Shown here: positions 31,287-40,357 of the stretch, piece after piece
Numbering within the stretch: position 1 is the first letter of the stretch
How the letters are laid out: every line of letters begins with the position of its first letter
Assembly (NCBI RefSeq): GCF_040214835.1
Contig: NZ_CP157874.1
Coordinates: 4,344,001 to 4,408,000, forward strand
Source of the DNA: Pseudomonas asiatica
GTDB taxonomy: Bacteria; Pseudomonadota; Gammaproteobacteria; Pseudomonadales; Pseudomonadaceae
DNA length: 64,000 nucleotides
Direction of reading: 5' to 3'
Notes under the pieces: model-generated
Told to the model about the DNA's origin: nothing
The model's database searches: none
The model's input: only the letters and a program-made list of their open reading frames with translations
Program-made: the position numbers and the translations under genes

Positions 31287-32132
31287 ATGAAGTTCGAAGG
31301 CACCCGCGACTACGTCGCCACAGACGATCTGAAACTGGCGGTAAACGCGGCCATCACCCTCGAACGCCCCTTGCTGGTCAAGGGCGAACCCGGCACCGGC
31401 AAGACCATGCTCGCCGAGCAGCTGGCAGCTTCGTTCGGTGCGCGCCTGATCACCTGGCACATCAAGTCCACCACCAAGGCCCACCAGGGCCTCTACGAGT
31501 ATGACGCGGTCAGCCGCCTGCGTGACTCGCAGCTGGGCGTGGACAAGGTCCACGATGTGCGCAATTACCTGAAGAAGGGCAAGCTGTGGGAGGCCTTCGA
31601 GGCCGAGGAACGGGTCATCCTGCTGATCGACGAAATCGACAAGGCCGACATCGAGTTCCCCAACGACCTGCTGCAAGAGCTCGACAAGATGGAGTTCTAC
31701 GTCTACGAAATCGACGAGACCATCAAGGCCAGACAGCGCCCGATCATCATCATCACCTCCAACAACGAAAAGGAGCTGCCGGACGCCTTCCTGCGCCGCT
31801 GCTTCTTCCACTACATCGCCTTCCCCGACCGCACCACCCTGCAGCAGATCGTCGACGTGCACTACCCGAACATCAGCCAGTCGCTGGTCAGCGAGGCGCT
31901 GGACGTGTTCTTCGACGTGCGCAAGGTACCAGGCCTGAAGAAAAAGCCGTCCACCTCCGAACTGGTCGATTGGCTCAAGTTGCTGATGGCAGACAACATC
32001 GGTGAAGCGGTGCTGCGCGAACGCGACCCGACCAAGGCCATTCCACCGCTGGCCGGGGCGCTGGTGAAGAACGAGCAGGACGTGCAACTGCTCGAGCGCC
32101 TGGCCTTCATGAGCCGGCGCGGCAACCGCTGA
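31287..32132 (+). CDS. MoxR-type AAA+ ATPase
   Basis: A 281-residue AAA+ ATPase with Walker A GEPGTGKT (33-40), Walker B VILLIDEIDKAD and sensor motif IITSNNEKELPDAFLRRC. MoxR proteins act as chaperones or activators, usually with a von Willebrand factor A partner, which here is the next gene 13 bases downstream. The pair resembles the CoxD/CoxE type. AGAGGA precedes the ATG at 31287; an upstream in-frame extension would only translate REP DNA. The client protein is unknown. Confidence 0.9.
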   Translation: MKFEGTRDYVATDDLKLAVNAAITLERPLLVKGEPGTGKTMLAEQLAASFGARLITWHIKSTTKAHQGLYEYDAVSRLRDSQLGVDKVHDVRNYLKKGKLWEAFEAEERVILLIDEIDKADIEFPNDLLQELDKMEFYVYEIDETIKARQRPIIIITSNNEKELPDAFLRRCFFHYIAFPDRTTLQQIVDVHYPNISQSLVSEALDVFFDVRKVPGLKKKPSTSELVDWLKLLMADNIGEAVLRERDPTKAIPPLAGALVKNEQDVQLLERLAFMSRRGNR

Positions 32133-32145
32133 CAGGAGCCGGGCC

Positions 32146-33324
32146 ATGCTGCTCAACCTGTTCAATGAAATGCGCGCGGCCAAGGTGCCGGTGTCGGTAC
32201 GCGAACTGCTCGACCTGCACCAGGCCCTGCAAAAGCGCGTGGTGTTCGCCGACATGGACGAGTTCTACTACCTCGCCCGCGCCATCCTGGTGAAAGACGA
32301 GCGCCACTTCGACAAGTTCGACCGCGCCTTCGCCGCCTACTTCAAAGGCCTGGAGAACCTCGACCGGCACATCGAGGCGTTGATCCCCGAAGACTGGCTG
32401 CGCAAGGAGTTCGAGCGTTCGCTGACCGATGAGGAGCGCGCGCAGATCCAGTCGCTGGGTGGCCTGGACAAGCTGATCGAGGAGTTCAAGAAGCGCCTCG
32501 AGGAGCAGAAGGAGCGTCACGCCGGCGGCAACAAGTGGATCGGCACCGGCGGCACCAGCCCGTTCGGCTCGGGCGGCTTCAACCCCGAGGGCATCCGCGT
32601 GGGCGAGGCCGGCAAGCGCCAGGGCAAGGCGGTGAAGGTGTGGGACCAGCGCGAATACAAGAACCTGGACGACCAGGTGGAGCTGGGCACCCGCAACATC
32701 AAGCTGGCCTTGCGCCGGCTGCGCAAGTTCGCCCGTGAAGGCGCCGCAGAAGAGCTGGACATCGACGGCACCATCGACCACACCGCGCGGGATGCCGGGC
32801 TACTGAACATCCAGATGCGCCCCGAGCGGCGCAACACGGTGAAGCTGCTGTTGCTGTTCGACATCGGTGGCTCGATGGACGCCCACGTCAAGGTCTGCGA
32901 AGAACTGTTCTCGGCGTGCAAGACCGAGTTCAAGCACCTGGAGTACTACTACTTCCACAACTTCGTGTACGAGTCGGTGTGGAAGAACAACCTGCGCCGC
33001 ACCTCGGAGCGCTATTCCACCTTCGACCTGCTGCACAAGTACGGCGATGACTACAAGGTTGTGTTCGTCGGCGATGCGGCCATGGCGCCCTACGAGATTA
33101 CCCAGCCGGGTGGCAGCGTGGAGCACTGGAACGAAGAGGCCGGGTATGTGTGGATGCAGCGCTTCATGGAGAAATTCAGGAAGATCATCTGGATCAACCC
33201 GTACCCGAAGCAGGCCTGGGACTACACCGCATCGACCCACCTGGTGCGGGACTTGATCGAAGACAAGATGTACCCGCTGACCTTGCAGGGGTTGGAGGAA
33301 GGGATGCGTTACCTGTCAAAGTGA
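32146..33324 (+). CDS. VWA-domain protein (CoxE-like), partner of MoxR
   Basis: A 392-residue protein. The N-terminal half is helical and charged. A Gly-rich stretch (GTGGTSPFGSGGFNPEGIR) separates it from the C-terminal VWA domain, where DIGGSMDAH is a MIDAS-type metal site. No signal peptide is seen, so it is probably cytoplasmic. AGGAG precedes the ATG, and the 13-base gap from the MoxR stop indicates one operon. Such MoxR-VWA pairs help insert metals or assemble complexes in several bacteria; the target here is not evident. Confidence 0.88.
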   Translation: MLLNLFNEMRAAKVPVSVRELLDLHQALQKRVVFADMDEFYYLARAILVKDERHFDKFDRAFAAYFKGLENLDRHIEALIPEDWLRKEFERSLTDEERAQIQSLGGLDKLIEEFKKRLEEQKERHAGGNKWIGTGGTSPFGSGGFNPEGIRVGEAGKRQGKAVKVWDQREYKNLDDQVELGTRNIKLALRRLRKFAREGAAEELDIDGTIDHTARDAGLLNIQMRPERRNTVKLLLLFDIGGSMDAHVKVCEELFSACKTEFKHLEYYYFHNFVYESVWKNNLRRTSERYSTFDLLHKYGDDYKVVFVGDAAMAPYEITQPGGSVEHWNEEAGYVWMQRFMEKFRKIIWINPYPKQAWDYTASTHLVRDLIEDKMYPLTLQGLEEGMRYLSK

Positions 33325-33335
33325 TTTTGCCGGTA

Positions 33336-33433
33336 CCGGCCTCTTCGCGGGCTCGCCCGCTCCCACAGGTATTGCGCAAGCCTTGAGGCCTGTGGGGTAC
33401 TTGTGGGAGCGGGTTCACCCGCGAAGAGGCCGG
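33336..33433. repeat. Inverted REP pair between convergent genes
   Basis: CCGGCCTCTTCGCGGGCTCG and the inverse form lie about 45 bases apart, between the VWA gene (plus) and pxpC (minus). It probably serves as a two-way transcription stop. Confidence 0.8.
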
Positions 33434-33438
33434 CAGCC

Positions 33439-34356
33439 TTAACGCCAACGGTCCAGATATACCTGCTGCTCCCGCCACGCCTCATCCTGCACCACCGCCC
33501 GGAACCGCACCACCGCCCCCGGCATGCACTGCGCCAGTTGCACCAGCGCCAACGGCGTCAATGCCCCCAGCCGCGGATAGCCGCCAATGGTCTGCCGGTC
33601 ATTGAGCAACACGATCGGCTGCCCATCCGGCGGCACCTGCACCGCCCCCAACGGAATCCCCTCGGAAATCATCGGCGCGCCCTGGTAGACCAGCTGCGGC
33701 CCCAGCAGGCGGATGCCCATGCGGTCGGCACGGCTGTCCAGCGTCCACTCGCGGTTGAACGCCTCGAACAGGCTGGTACCGCTGAAGTCACCGATCTGTG
33801 CGCCGATCACCAGGTCAAGCACTGGCTTTTGTGCGTACTGTGGCCGCAGCGCTGCCGGTACCTCACGCAAGGTCGCTGAAGCGCTGGAAAATGCCAGCAG
33901 CTGGCCTTTGCCGAGCGCAGAGCCCTGGCCATCGATACCGCCCAGTTCTTCCCGCACGACCGTGGCACGGCTGCCCAGCACATCCTCGCCCAGGAAGCCG
34001 CCAGGTGCTGCCAGGTACGCCCGCACGCCCTGCTTCGGCTGCTTCAGGGTCAACCGCTGGCCCTTGACCAACGCAAAGCTGCGCCAGGGCGCCAGCGGCT
34101 GATCATCGACCCGCGCATCCAGGTCGGCACCGGCCAGGGCCAGCACACAATCCTGCTCTGCGACCACACAGAAACCACCTAGCGCCACCTCGACCACCGG
34201 CGCCGCCAACGGGTTGCCCAGCAGCCAGTTGGCCCAGTGCATCGCCACCCAGTCCAGCGCCCCGCCCTGGGTCACGCCCAGGTGGCGTACGCCAAAGCGC
34301 CCGGCATCCTGCAACTGGCACAGCGGCGTACTGGCCTCGATCTTCAACTGCTTCAT
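33439..34356 (-). CDS. pxpC: 5-oxoprolinase subunit PxpC (biotin-dependent carboxyltransferase family)
   Basis: A 305-residue protein of the KipA/PxpC family ([36 protein letters not shown] near the C-terminus). With PxpA and PxpB it forms the prokaryotic ATP-dependent 5-oxoprolinase that opens pyroglutamate to glutamate. Its ATG overlaps the pxpB stop (ATGA), so it is translationally coupled. It is the last gene of the minus-strand unit MFS-pxpA-pxpB-pxpC. Confidence 0.92.
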   Translation of the reverse strand: MKQLKIEASTPLCQLQDAGRFGVRHLGVTQGGALDWVAMHWANWLLGNPLAAPVVEVALGGFCVVAEQDCVLALAGADLDARVDDQPLAPWRSFALVKGQRLTLKQPKQGVRAYLAAPGGFLGEDVLGSRATVVREELGGIDGQGSALGKGQLLAFSSASATLREVPAALRPQYAQKPVLDLVIGAQIGDFSGTSLFEAFNREWTLDSRADRMGIRLLGPQLVYQGAPMISEGIPLGAVQVPPDGQPIVLLNDRQTIGGYPRLGALTPLALVQLAQCMPGAVVRFRAVVQDEAWREQQVYLDRWR

Positions 34357-35039
34357 GCTTGTGCCTCCACATCACCGCCCAACGCCACGAACTCGCTGCG
34401 CGTAACCGGCACGAAGCGCACCCGGTCACCGGGTTGCAACAGGCTGTAGCCCTCGCGTTCACGGTCGAACAGGCGCACCGGGGTACGCCCGATCAGGTTC
34501 CAGCCACCCGGCGATACCGCCGGATAGGCCGCCGTCTGGCGCTCGGCAATGCCGACGCTGCCGGCCGCCACGCGCTTGCGCGGGGTGCTAAGGCGCGGGC
34601 TGGCCAGGCGTTCGTCCACCAGGCCCATGAAGCCGAAACCGGGGGCGAAACCCAGGGCGAACACCGGGTACTCGCGCTCGCTGTGCAAGCGGATCACCTC
34701 TGCTTCACTCAAGCCACTGCTGGCCGCCAACACCGGCAGTTCCGGGCCGACGCTGGCGTCGTACCACACCGGGATCTCATGGCGGCGGCCACCGCTGCCC
34801 GTGTCTGGCTGCAAGCCCTCCAGCGCACGGATGATCAGTGCCCTCGCCTCACCCGGTGGCAGGTCGAACTGCACCATCAGCGTGGTGTAGGACGGCACCA
34901 GGTCCAGCAAGTGCTCGCCGAACGCCGCACGCAAGCGCTGGCTGGCAGCAAGCATCCACGGCATGTTGCCCTCGTCGATGGAATCGAACAGGCGCACCAT
35001 CAGGCTGTCGATGGCCACAACTTCAATACGCGGCTTCAT
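34353..35039 (-). CDS. pxpB: 5-oxoprolinase subunit PxpB (KipI family)
   Basis: A 228-residue protein of the KipI/PxpB family. [14 protein letters not shown], the hallmark of the family, lies in the C-terminal half, followed by [20 protein letters not shown]. It overlaps pxpA upstream and pxpC downstream through ATGA junctions. The start [10 protein letters not shown] at 35039 is set by the overlap with the pxpA stop. Confidence 0.93.
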   Translation of the reverse strand: MKPRIEVVAIDSLMVRLFDSIDEGNMPWMLAASQRLRAAFGEHLLDLVPSYTTLMVQFDLPPGEARALIIRALEGLQPDTGSGGRRHEIPVWYDASVGPELPVLAASSGLSEAEVIRLHSEREYPVFALGFAPGFGFMGLVDERLASPRLSTPRKRVAAGSVGIAERQTAAYPAVSPGGWNLIGRTPVRLFDREREGYSLLQPGDRVRFVPVTRSEFVALGGDVEAQA

Positions 35040-35815
35040 CGCGACTCCAGGGCATCGAGGGCCTGGCGAATCTGCCGCACTGCCGCAACCGAACTGTCGT
35101 TGTCGCCGTGTACGCACAGGGTGCTGGCCGCCAGCCTCAACGCACTGCCATCGTCCGCCACCAGCGTGTCGCCACGGGCCAGGCGCACGGCCTGCTCCAC
35201 CACCAGCGCCGGGTCGTGGTGCACCGCGCCGGGCAGGCGCCGCGACACCAGGTGCCCACTGGCGGTGTAGGCGCGGTCGGCGAATGCTTCGAACCACAGC
35301 GGCACGCCAATTTCATCGCCCAGGGCCTGGGCGGCGCGGTTGTCGGCGGTGGCCATCAGCATCAGCGGCAGGCCGCCGCCATAGGCCGCCACAGCCTCCA
35401 GTACGGTACGCAGCTTGAGCGGGTCGGCCATCATGTCGTTGTACAGCGCACCATGGGGTTTCACGTAGGCCACACGGCCGCCCAACACTTTGCAGATGCC
35501 GTCCAGCGCACCGATCTGGTAATGCAGCAGGTCGCGGATTTCCTCCGGGCTGCAGGCCATGGAACGGCGGCCGAAGCCGACCAGGTCCGGGTAGGCCGGG
35601 TGCGCGCCGATGGTCACGCCGTGCTCCAGCGCCAGGGCCACGGTGCGGCGCATGATGCTGGGGTCGCCGGCGTGGTAGCCGCAGGCGATGTTGGCGCAAT
35701 CGATGTAAGGCATGACTTCGGCATCCAGGCCCATGCGCCAGCTGCCGAAACTCTCGCCCATGTCGCAATTGAGTAGCAGGCGTTCCACCGCACGGCCTCC
35801 GTTGTCGTTGTTCAT
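35036..35815 (-). CDS. pxpA: 5-oxoprolinase subunit PxpA (LamB/YcsF family)
   Basis: A 259-residue protein. [12 protein letters not shown] and [13 protein letters not shown] are the metal-binding signatures of the LamB/YcsF family, and [10 protein letters not shown] lies mid-protein. It is the catalytic subunit that opens 5-oxoproline together with PxpB and PxpC. It begins nine bases before the stop region of the MFS gene upstream, so the four genes are one transcription unit. Confidence 0.94.
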   Translation of the reverse strand: MNNDNGGRAVERLLLNCDMGESFGSWRMGLDAEVMPYIDCANIACGYHAGDPSIMRRTVALALEHGVTIGAHPAYPDLVGFGRRSMACSPEEIRDLLHYQIGALDGICKVLGGRVAYVKPHGALYNDMMADPLKLRTVLEAVAAYGGGLPLMLMATADNRAAQALGDEIGVPLWFEAFADRAYTASGHLVSRRLPGAVHHDPALVVEQAVRLARGDTLVADDGSALRLAASTLCVHGDNDSSVAAVRQIRQALDALESR

Positions 35816-35824
35816 ATGCCTACC

Positions 35825-37111
35825 TTAACGCGCCTGCAGCTGTTTGCCGCGGGTTTCCGGCAGGCTCAGCGCCGCCACGATCACCACCCCGTAGGACACG
35901 GCGGAGAACACGCCGATACCCAGGCCCAGCGGTACCTTCTGGCCGAGCACGCCGATCAGCAGCGGGAACAGTGCCGCGATGACCTTGCCGATGTTGTAGC
36001 AGAAGCCCTGCCCCGAACCGCGGATACGCGTGGGGAACAGTTCGGTGAGGAACGCGCCCATGCCGCTGAAGATGCCCGAGGCGAAGAAGCCCAGCGGGAA
36101 GCCCAGCCACAGCATCACGCCGTCGCTGACCTGCATTTGCGTGTACAGCAGCACGATGACGAACGAGCCCACGGCGAACAGGATGAAGTTCTTCTTGCGC
36201 CCCAGCAGGTCGGACAGGTACGCACTGACCACATAGCCGACGTAGGAGCCGACGATCACCATGGCCAGGTAGCCACCGGTACCCAGCACGCTCAGGCCGC
36301 GCTCGTTCTTGAGGAAGGTCGGCAGCCACGAGGTAATGGCGTAGTAGCCGCCCAGCGCGCCGGTGGTCAGCAGGGACGCACGCACGGTGGTCCAGAGCAT
36401 GCCCGGGGCAAAGATCTCGTAGAACTGCGCAGGTGCCTCGGCGTTTTCCACCGCCTTGGCCTCGCGGTATACCTCGGGGTCCTTGACCAGGCGGCGGACG
36501 AAGATCACGAAGATCGCCGGTACCAGGCCCAGCAGGAACAGCGCGCGCCAGGCCTGCTCGGCCGGCAGCCAGGAGAACAGCAGTGCGTAGAGGATGGCGG
36601 TGAGGCCCCAGCCAAGGGCCCAGCCGGACTGCACCATGCCCACCGCCTTGCCACGGTCCTGGGCGCGGATCACCTCGCCGATCAGCACCGCGCCGGCGGT
36701 CCACTCACCGCCAAAGCCGAAGCCCATCAGGGTACGGGCGATCAGCAGCTGTTCGTAGTTCTGGGCGAAGCCGCAGAGGAAGGTGAAGAAGGCAAACCAC
36801 AGCACCGTCAGTTGCAGGGTGCGCACGCGGCCAATGCGGTCGGAGAGAATGCCGGCCACCCAGCCACCCACGGCCGAGGCGATCAAGGTGCTGGTGTGGA
36901 TCAACCCGGCTTCGGTGGTGGTGATGCCCCACAGCATGATCAGCGTCGGAATGACGAAGCTGAGCATCTGTGTGTCCATGCCATCCAGGCCGTAGCCGAT
37001 CTTGCAGCTCCAGAACGTCCGGCGCTGCTGTGAGTCGATGTCGCGATACCAGGCGAAGGGCCCGGACGAAGATGGGGAGCTGACCTGCTGCTGCACGCCG
37101 GTGGGGTTCAT
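35825..37111 (-). CDS. MFS transporter, probably for 5-oxoproline or a related acid
   Basis: A 428-residue protein with twelve predicted spans and the MFS signature DRIGRVRTLQ after the second span and DLLGRKK mid-protein. It resembles the sialate/aromatic-acid type of H+ symporter. It is the first gene of the unit with pxpABC and is divergent from a LysR regulator at 37240. Import of 5-oxoproline is therefore a reasonable inference; the sequence itself does not show the substrate. The start MNPTGVQQQ at 37111 is chosen over a longer frame that runs into the LysR promoter. Confidence 0.85.
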   Translation of the reverse strand: MNPTGVQQQVSSPSSSGPFAWYRDIDSQQRRTFWSCKIGYGLDGMDTQMLSFVIPTLIMLWGITTTEAGLIHTSTLIASAVGGWVAGILSDRIGRVRTLQLTVLWFAFFTFLCGFAQNYEQLLIARTLMGFGFGGEWTAGAVLIGEVIRAQDRGKAVGMVQSGWALGWGLTAILYALLFSWLPAEQAWRALFLLGLVPAIFVIFVRRLVKDPEVYREAKAVENAEAPAQFYEIFAPGMLWTTVRASLLTTGALGGYYAITSWLPTFLKNERGLSVLGTGGYLAMVIVGSYVGYVVSAYLSDLLGRKKNFILFAVGSFVIVLLYTQMQVSDGVMLWLGFPLGFFASGIFSGMGAFLTELFPTRIRGSGQGFCYNIGKVIAALFPLLIGVLGQKVPLGLGIGVFSAVSYGVVIVAALSLPETRGKQLQAR

Positions 37112-37239
37112 GCTTGCCTCGGCTTGTTGGTATTGTTTTATGGGCGACAATGAGTCGCGGCCTGGCTGCCATTGTTCAGACGCCGCGCCATTTGCGTCCA
37201 ACGAGAAAAACCGCCGGTCTGGAACAAGAAAAACTGATC

Positions 37240-38151
37240 ATGAACCTTCGCTTCCTCGAAACCTTCGTCTGGGTCGCCCGGCTCAAGAGCTTCCGCCTGA
37301 CCGCGGAAAAGCTGTTCACTACCCAGGCCTCGGTTTCCAGCCGCATCGCCGCGTTGGAGGCCGACCTGGGCGTCAAACTGCTGTTGCGCGACTCACGTGG
37401 CGTCAGCCTGACCCCGGAAGGCGGCAAGGTGCTGGAATATGCCGAGCGCATGCTGGAAACCGCCAAGGCCATGAAGCAGTCGCTGGACAGCGACCGGGCC
37501 AAGGTCGGGCGCATCCGTATCGGGGTGATGGACACGGTGATCCACACCTGGATGAGCGCGCTGGTGGCGGAGCTGACCGAGCGTTACCCGCAAGTGGAGA
37601 TCGAACTGGTGGCCGACACTGCGCTGAACCTTCGCGAGCAATTGCAGAAGGGCTTTCTCGACGTGATCCTGCAGACCGACCTGCTGCGCGAGCAGTCGAT
37701 CCGTAGCCTGGACCTGGCGCGCTACCCGATGGGTTGGGTGGTGGCCGCCGGCTCGCACCAGCACCGCGACTACGCTTCGCTGGCCGAGCTTGGGCGTGAG
37801 CGCATCATCACCTTCTCGAAGAACTCGCGGCCGCACCAGGAAGTGCTGAGCCTGCTGCTGAGTGCCGGGGCCGAAACGCCGCGGCTGAACTGCGTGAACT
37901 CGGTGGCGGCGATTACCCGGCTGTTGCGCGACGGGTTTGGCATTGGTGCGTTGCCGCCGGCGCTGGTGGATGCCGAGTTGAGCCGGGGTGAACTGGTATT
38001 GCTGCAGGGGCTGCAACCGCCGCCGAGCCTGGAGCTGGTGGTGGCCTGGCAGACTGGGGTGGCGTTGGTGGATGAAGTGGTCGGGGTTTGCCGGCAGGTG
38101 CTGGAGCGGTATGCGCGGGATGTGGGTGGGCAGCGCATAGTGTTGGTCTGA
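37240..38151 (+). CDS. LysR-family regulator divergent from the MFS-pxp operon
   Basis: A 303-residue LysR regulator. The N-terminal winged helix-turn-helix spans about residues 1-60 (LTAEKLFTTQASVSSRIAAL), and the inducer-binding domain follows from about 90. The 128-base gap to the MFS start is the likely shared control region. By position it should control 5-oxoproline uptake and breakdown. The start MNLRFLETF has only a weak A-rich site upstream; longer frames lack the family's usual N-terminus. Confidence 0.92.
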   Translation: MNLRFLETFVWVARLKSFRLTAEKLFTTQASVSSRIAALEADLGVKLLLRDSRGVSLTPEGGKVLEYAERMLETAKAMKQSLDSDRAKVGRIRIGVMDTVIHTWMSALVAELTERYPQVEIELVADTALNLREQLQKGFLDVILQTDLLREQSIRSLDLARYPMGWVVAAGSHQHRDYASLAELGRERIITFSKNSRPHQEVLSLLLSAGAETPRLNCVNSVAAITRLLRDGFGIGALPPALVDAELSRGELVLLQGLQPPPSLELVVAWQTGVALVDEVVGVCRQVLERYARDVGGQRIVLV

Positions 38152-38158
38152 CAGATTT

Positions 38159-38280
38159 GCAGTGCCTGTGCTGGCCTCTTCGCGGGTAAACCCGCTCCCA
38201 CAGAGTCACCACAGGTCTTGAGGGCTGCGCAGTACCTGTGGGAGCGGGTTCACCCGCGAAGAGGCCAGCACAGGCACTGC
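38159..38280. repeat. REP pair with unusually long perfect arms
   Basis: From GCAGTGCCTGTGCTGGCC on the left to its complement on the right, the arms match for about 28 bases including the REP cores, with about 60 bases between. It lies between the convergent LysR and DUF2937 genes and should stop both transcripts. Confidence 0.8.
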
Positions 38281-38285
38281 AAAAA

Positions 38286-38807
38286 TCAGCGCCAGCTCTC
38301 TTTCACCGCCCCACGCCGCCCGCCCAGGATCACCCAGCCAATCGCCAGCAACAGGCTCTCGACCACGAAGGCCAGCACAAACCCTGCACCAAGCCCCCAG
38401 CCAACCGCCTCGGGCACCAGCAGGATCTGGTAGCTGTAGCCATTGAGGGTTTCTTCGCGCAACTGCGGGTCGGCCTGTACCAGCACGTGCCAGGTACGCT
38501 GCGCCCATGGCGCTTGCAGCGCCTGCCATTCGTTTTCCAGCAGTTCGTTGCGGATCATCAGGCTTTCGATGCTGTTGGCATCACTGTTGAACACCGGGTC
38601 GTCGCTGCTGCGGTAATGCCGCAGCAGCGCCTGCAGGTCACCATTAAAGAAACGTTCGGCGGTCTGCCGGAAGCCGTCGAGCGCCTCGCGTGATTCGAAC
38701 AGGTGCGCCTCGACCCGCTGGCTGTAGTCCTTCACCAGCCCCGGGACCTGGATACCGGCCAGCAGGCCGAAGGTAAACAACAGCAACCGCAGGTAACTTC
38801 TGAACAT
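38286..38807 (-). CDS. DUF2937 membrane protein
   Basis: A 173-residue protein with an N-terminal span (LRLLLFTFGLLAGIQVPGLV), a helical middle and two close C-terminal spans (AVGWGLGAGFVLAFVVESLLLAIGWVIL). This matches DUF2937, a proteobacterial inner-membrane family of unknown function. It sits 9 bases downstream of the amidotransferase gene on the same strand and is probably cotranscribed with it. Confidence 0.8.
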   Translation of the reverse strand: MFRSYLRLLLFTFGLLAGIQVPGLVKDYSQRVEAHLFESREALDGFRQTAERFFNGDLQALLRHYRSSDDPVFNSDANSIESLMIRNELLENEWQALQAPWAQRTWHVLVQADPQLREETLNGYSYQILLVPEAVGWGLGAGFVLAFVVESLLLAIGWVILGGRRGAVKESWR

Positions 38808-38816
38808 GCCGCGTCC

Positions 38817-39590
38817 TTAGCTCTGGCCGTGCGCTACGCACTCGCCGTGCCGCCACAGGGCCCACTGACCCGGCTCGTAGCGCTGCCAGGTCTCGTTCTC
38901 GGTCAAGGCCTCGGTGGCGATCACCGTGACCACGTCATTAGGGGTGGTTTCGGTGTGAAAATCGACGATCAGGTCGACATCCTTCAACCGCGCCGCACCA
39001 AAAGGTGCCCGGCGGGTAATGTGCACCAGCTTGGTCGAACAGAAGCAGAACAGCCAATCGCCGTCGCTGAGCATGCAATTGAACACGCCCTGGCCGCGGT
39101 AGCCGGCACAGGCTTCGACCAGCACCGGCAGCAGCTGTTCCACCGGCACGGGCTCGGGGAAGGCGCTGCGAATGCGGTTGAGCAGGTCGCAGAAGGCCGC
39201 CTCGCTGTCGGTGTCGCCCACCGGCCGGTAGAAACTGGCCTGGCCCTTGAAGTCGCCCAGCTGGCCATTGTGCGCGAAGCACCAGTTGCGGCCCCACATC
39301 TCCCGCACGAACGGGTGGGTGTTGGACAGGCACACCTTGCCGACGTTGGCCTGGCGTATGTGGCCGATGACCACTTCGCTCTTGATCGGGTAACGCTGCA
39401 CCAGGTTGGCCACTTCCGATTCGCTGCTCGCGGCCGGGTCCTGGAACAGGCGCAGGCCACGGCCTTCGTAGAAGCCGATGCCCCAGCCGTCACGGTGCGG
39501 GCCGGTACGGCCGCCGCGCTGCATCAGGCCGGTGAAGCTGAAGACGATGTCGGTGGGGACGTTGGCACTCATGCCCAGCAGTTCGCACAT
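38817..39590 (-). CDS. yafJ: Class II glutamine amidotransferase (YafJ family)
   Basis: A 257-residue protein with the N-terminal nucleophile Cys2 (MCELLGMSA), exposed after Met removal. The class II amidotransferase motifs RTGPHRDGWGIGFYEG, THPFVRE and FAHNGQLG are present, and GDTDSEAAFC follows. It is a stand-alone glutaminase domain; the acceptor is unknown. In the same direction upstream lies a small membrane protein gene (39605-40111) and downstream DUF2937, with gaps of 14 and 9 bases. Confidence 0.92.
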   Translation of the reverse strand: MCELLGMSANVPTDIVFSFTGLMQRGGRTGPHRDGWGIGFYEGRGLRLFQDPAASSESEVANLVQRYPIKSEVVIGHIRQANVGKVCLSNTHPFVREMWGRNWCFAHNGQLGDFKGQASFYRPVGDTDSEAAFCDLLNRIRSAFPEPVPVEQLLPVLVEACAGYRGQGVFNCMLSDGDWLFCFCSTKLVHITRRAPFGAARLKDVDLIVDFHTETTPNDVVTVIATEALTENETWQRYEPGQWALWRHGECVAHGQS

Positions 39591-39604
39591 AGGCGTGTCT
39601 CCGC

Positions 39605-40111
39605 TTACAGACGTGGCTCGACCCGGCCGCCGCCTCGGGAGACGGCTGGGGCGGCAGGGGGTGGCGCATCACGGTAACGGTCGCGGCGCTCTGCGGCCAG
39701 CGGGCCCTGGGCGCCAATCTGGTCATCTTCGGCAGCCTGGCGCTGGGCAGCGGCCTCGGCCTGCGCGCGGCGCTCGCGGGCGCGCTTTTCCAGCGGCAAG
39801 CGCAGCAGTACGAAAAGGAAATACAGGGAAAACGCGCCCATGCCGTACATCGCGAAGTCGGATACCGCGCGCCAGGCGTTGTTGCCGACCTTGAAGGCGA
39901 CATCCAGGGCGGTGATGGCAATGGCCGGGGCGAAACTGTCCTTGACCGGGTCGACGATGGTCGGGGTCAGCAGCAGCACCGCCAGCACCACCCGCAGCGG
40001 TTCGCGCAGCCAGCGCCACATCCAGCCGGTGAGCTTGAAGCCCACCATCAGGCAGCCCAGGGCGGCAACGGCGTAAAGGCCCCAGGCGAGGGTGTAGTCG
40101 TTCTCGGTCAT
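39605..40111 (-). CDS. Small membrane protein with charged C-terminal tail (unknown function)
   Basis: A 168-residue protein. It has hydrophobic segments near the start (LAWGLYAVAALGCLMVGF), at 40-55 (VVLAVLLLTPTIV) and near 85-105 (MYGMGAFSLYFLFVLL). These are followed by a long Arg/Ala-rich hydrophilic tail that is probably cytoplasmic and helical. I do not recognise a named family. It is the first gene of the small unit with the amidotransferase and DUF2937. Confidence 0.75.
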   Translation of the reverse strand: MTENDYTLAWGLYAVAALGCLMVGFKLTGWMWRWLREPLRVVLAVLLLTPTIVDPVKDSFAPAIAITALDVAFKVGNNAWRAVSDFAMYGMGAFSLYFLFVLLRLPLEKRARERRAQAEAAAQRQAAEDDQIGAQGPLAAERRDRYRDAPPPAAPAVSRGGGRVEPRL

Positions 40112-40185
40112 GGTGTTCGTGCAAGCCAGGCAAAGAGATGCCTATGATAAACACTTTTCCGGGCGCAGACAGTGTTTGCCTGTAC

Positions 40186-40330
40186 CGGCCTCTTCGCGGG
40201 TAAACCCGCTCCCACAGGATCACCACAGATCTTGAAACTGTGCAGTGCCTGTGGCTCTCACAGGAACACCACAGTTCTTGAAAGCTGTGCGGTCCCTGTG
40301 GGAGCGGGTTTACCCGCGAAGAGGCCGGCA
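40186..40330. repeat. REP pair containing a duplicated 45-50 bp loop segment
   Basis: GGCCTCTTCGCGGGTAAACC and its inverse flank two imperfect copies of a segment with ACCACAG(A/T)TCTTGAAA, CTGTGC and CCTGTGG. The loop has thus been internally duplicated compared with the other pairs in the window. Confidence 0.7.
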
Positions 40331-40357
40331 CAGGCAACCCCAATCAAGAGATCCTCA

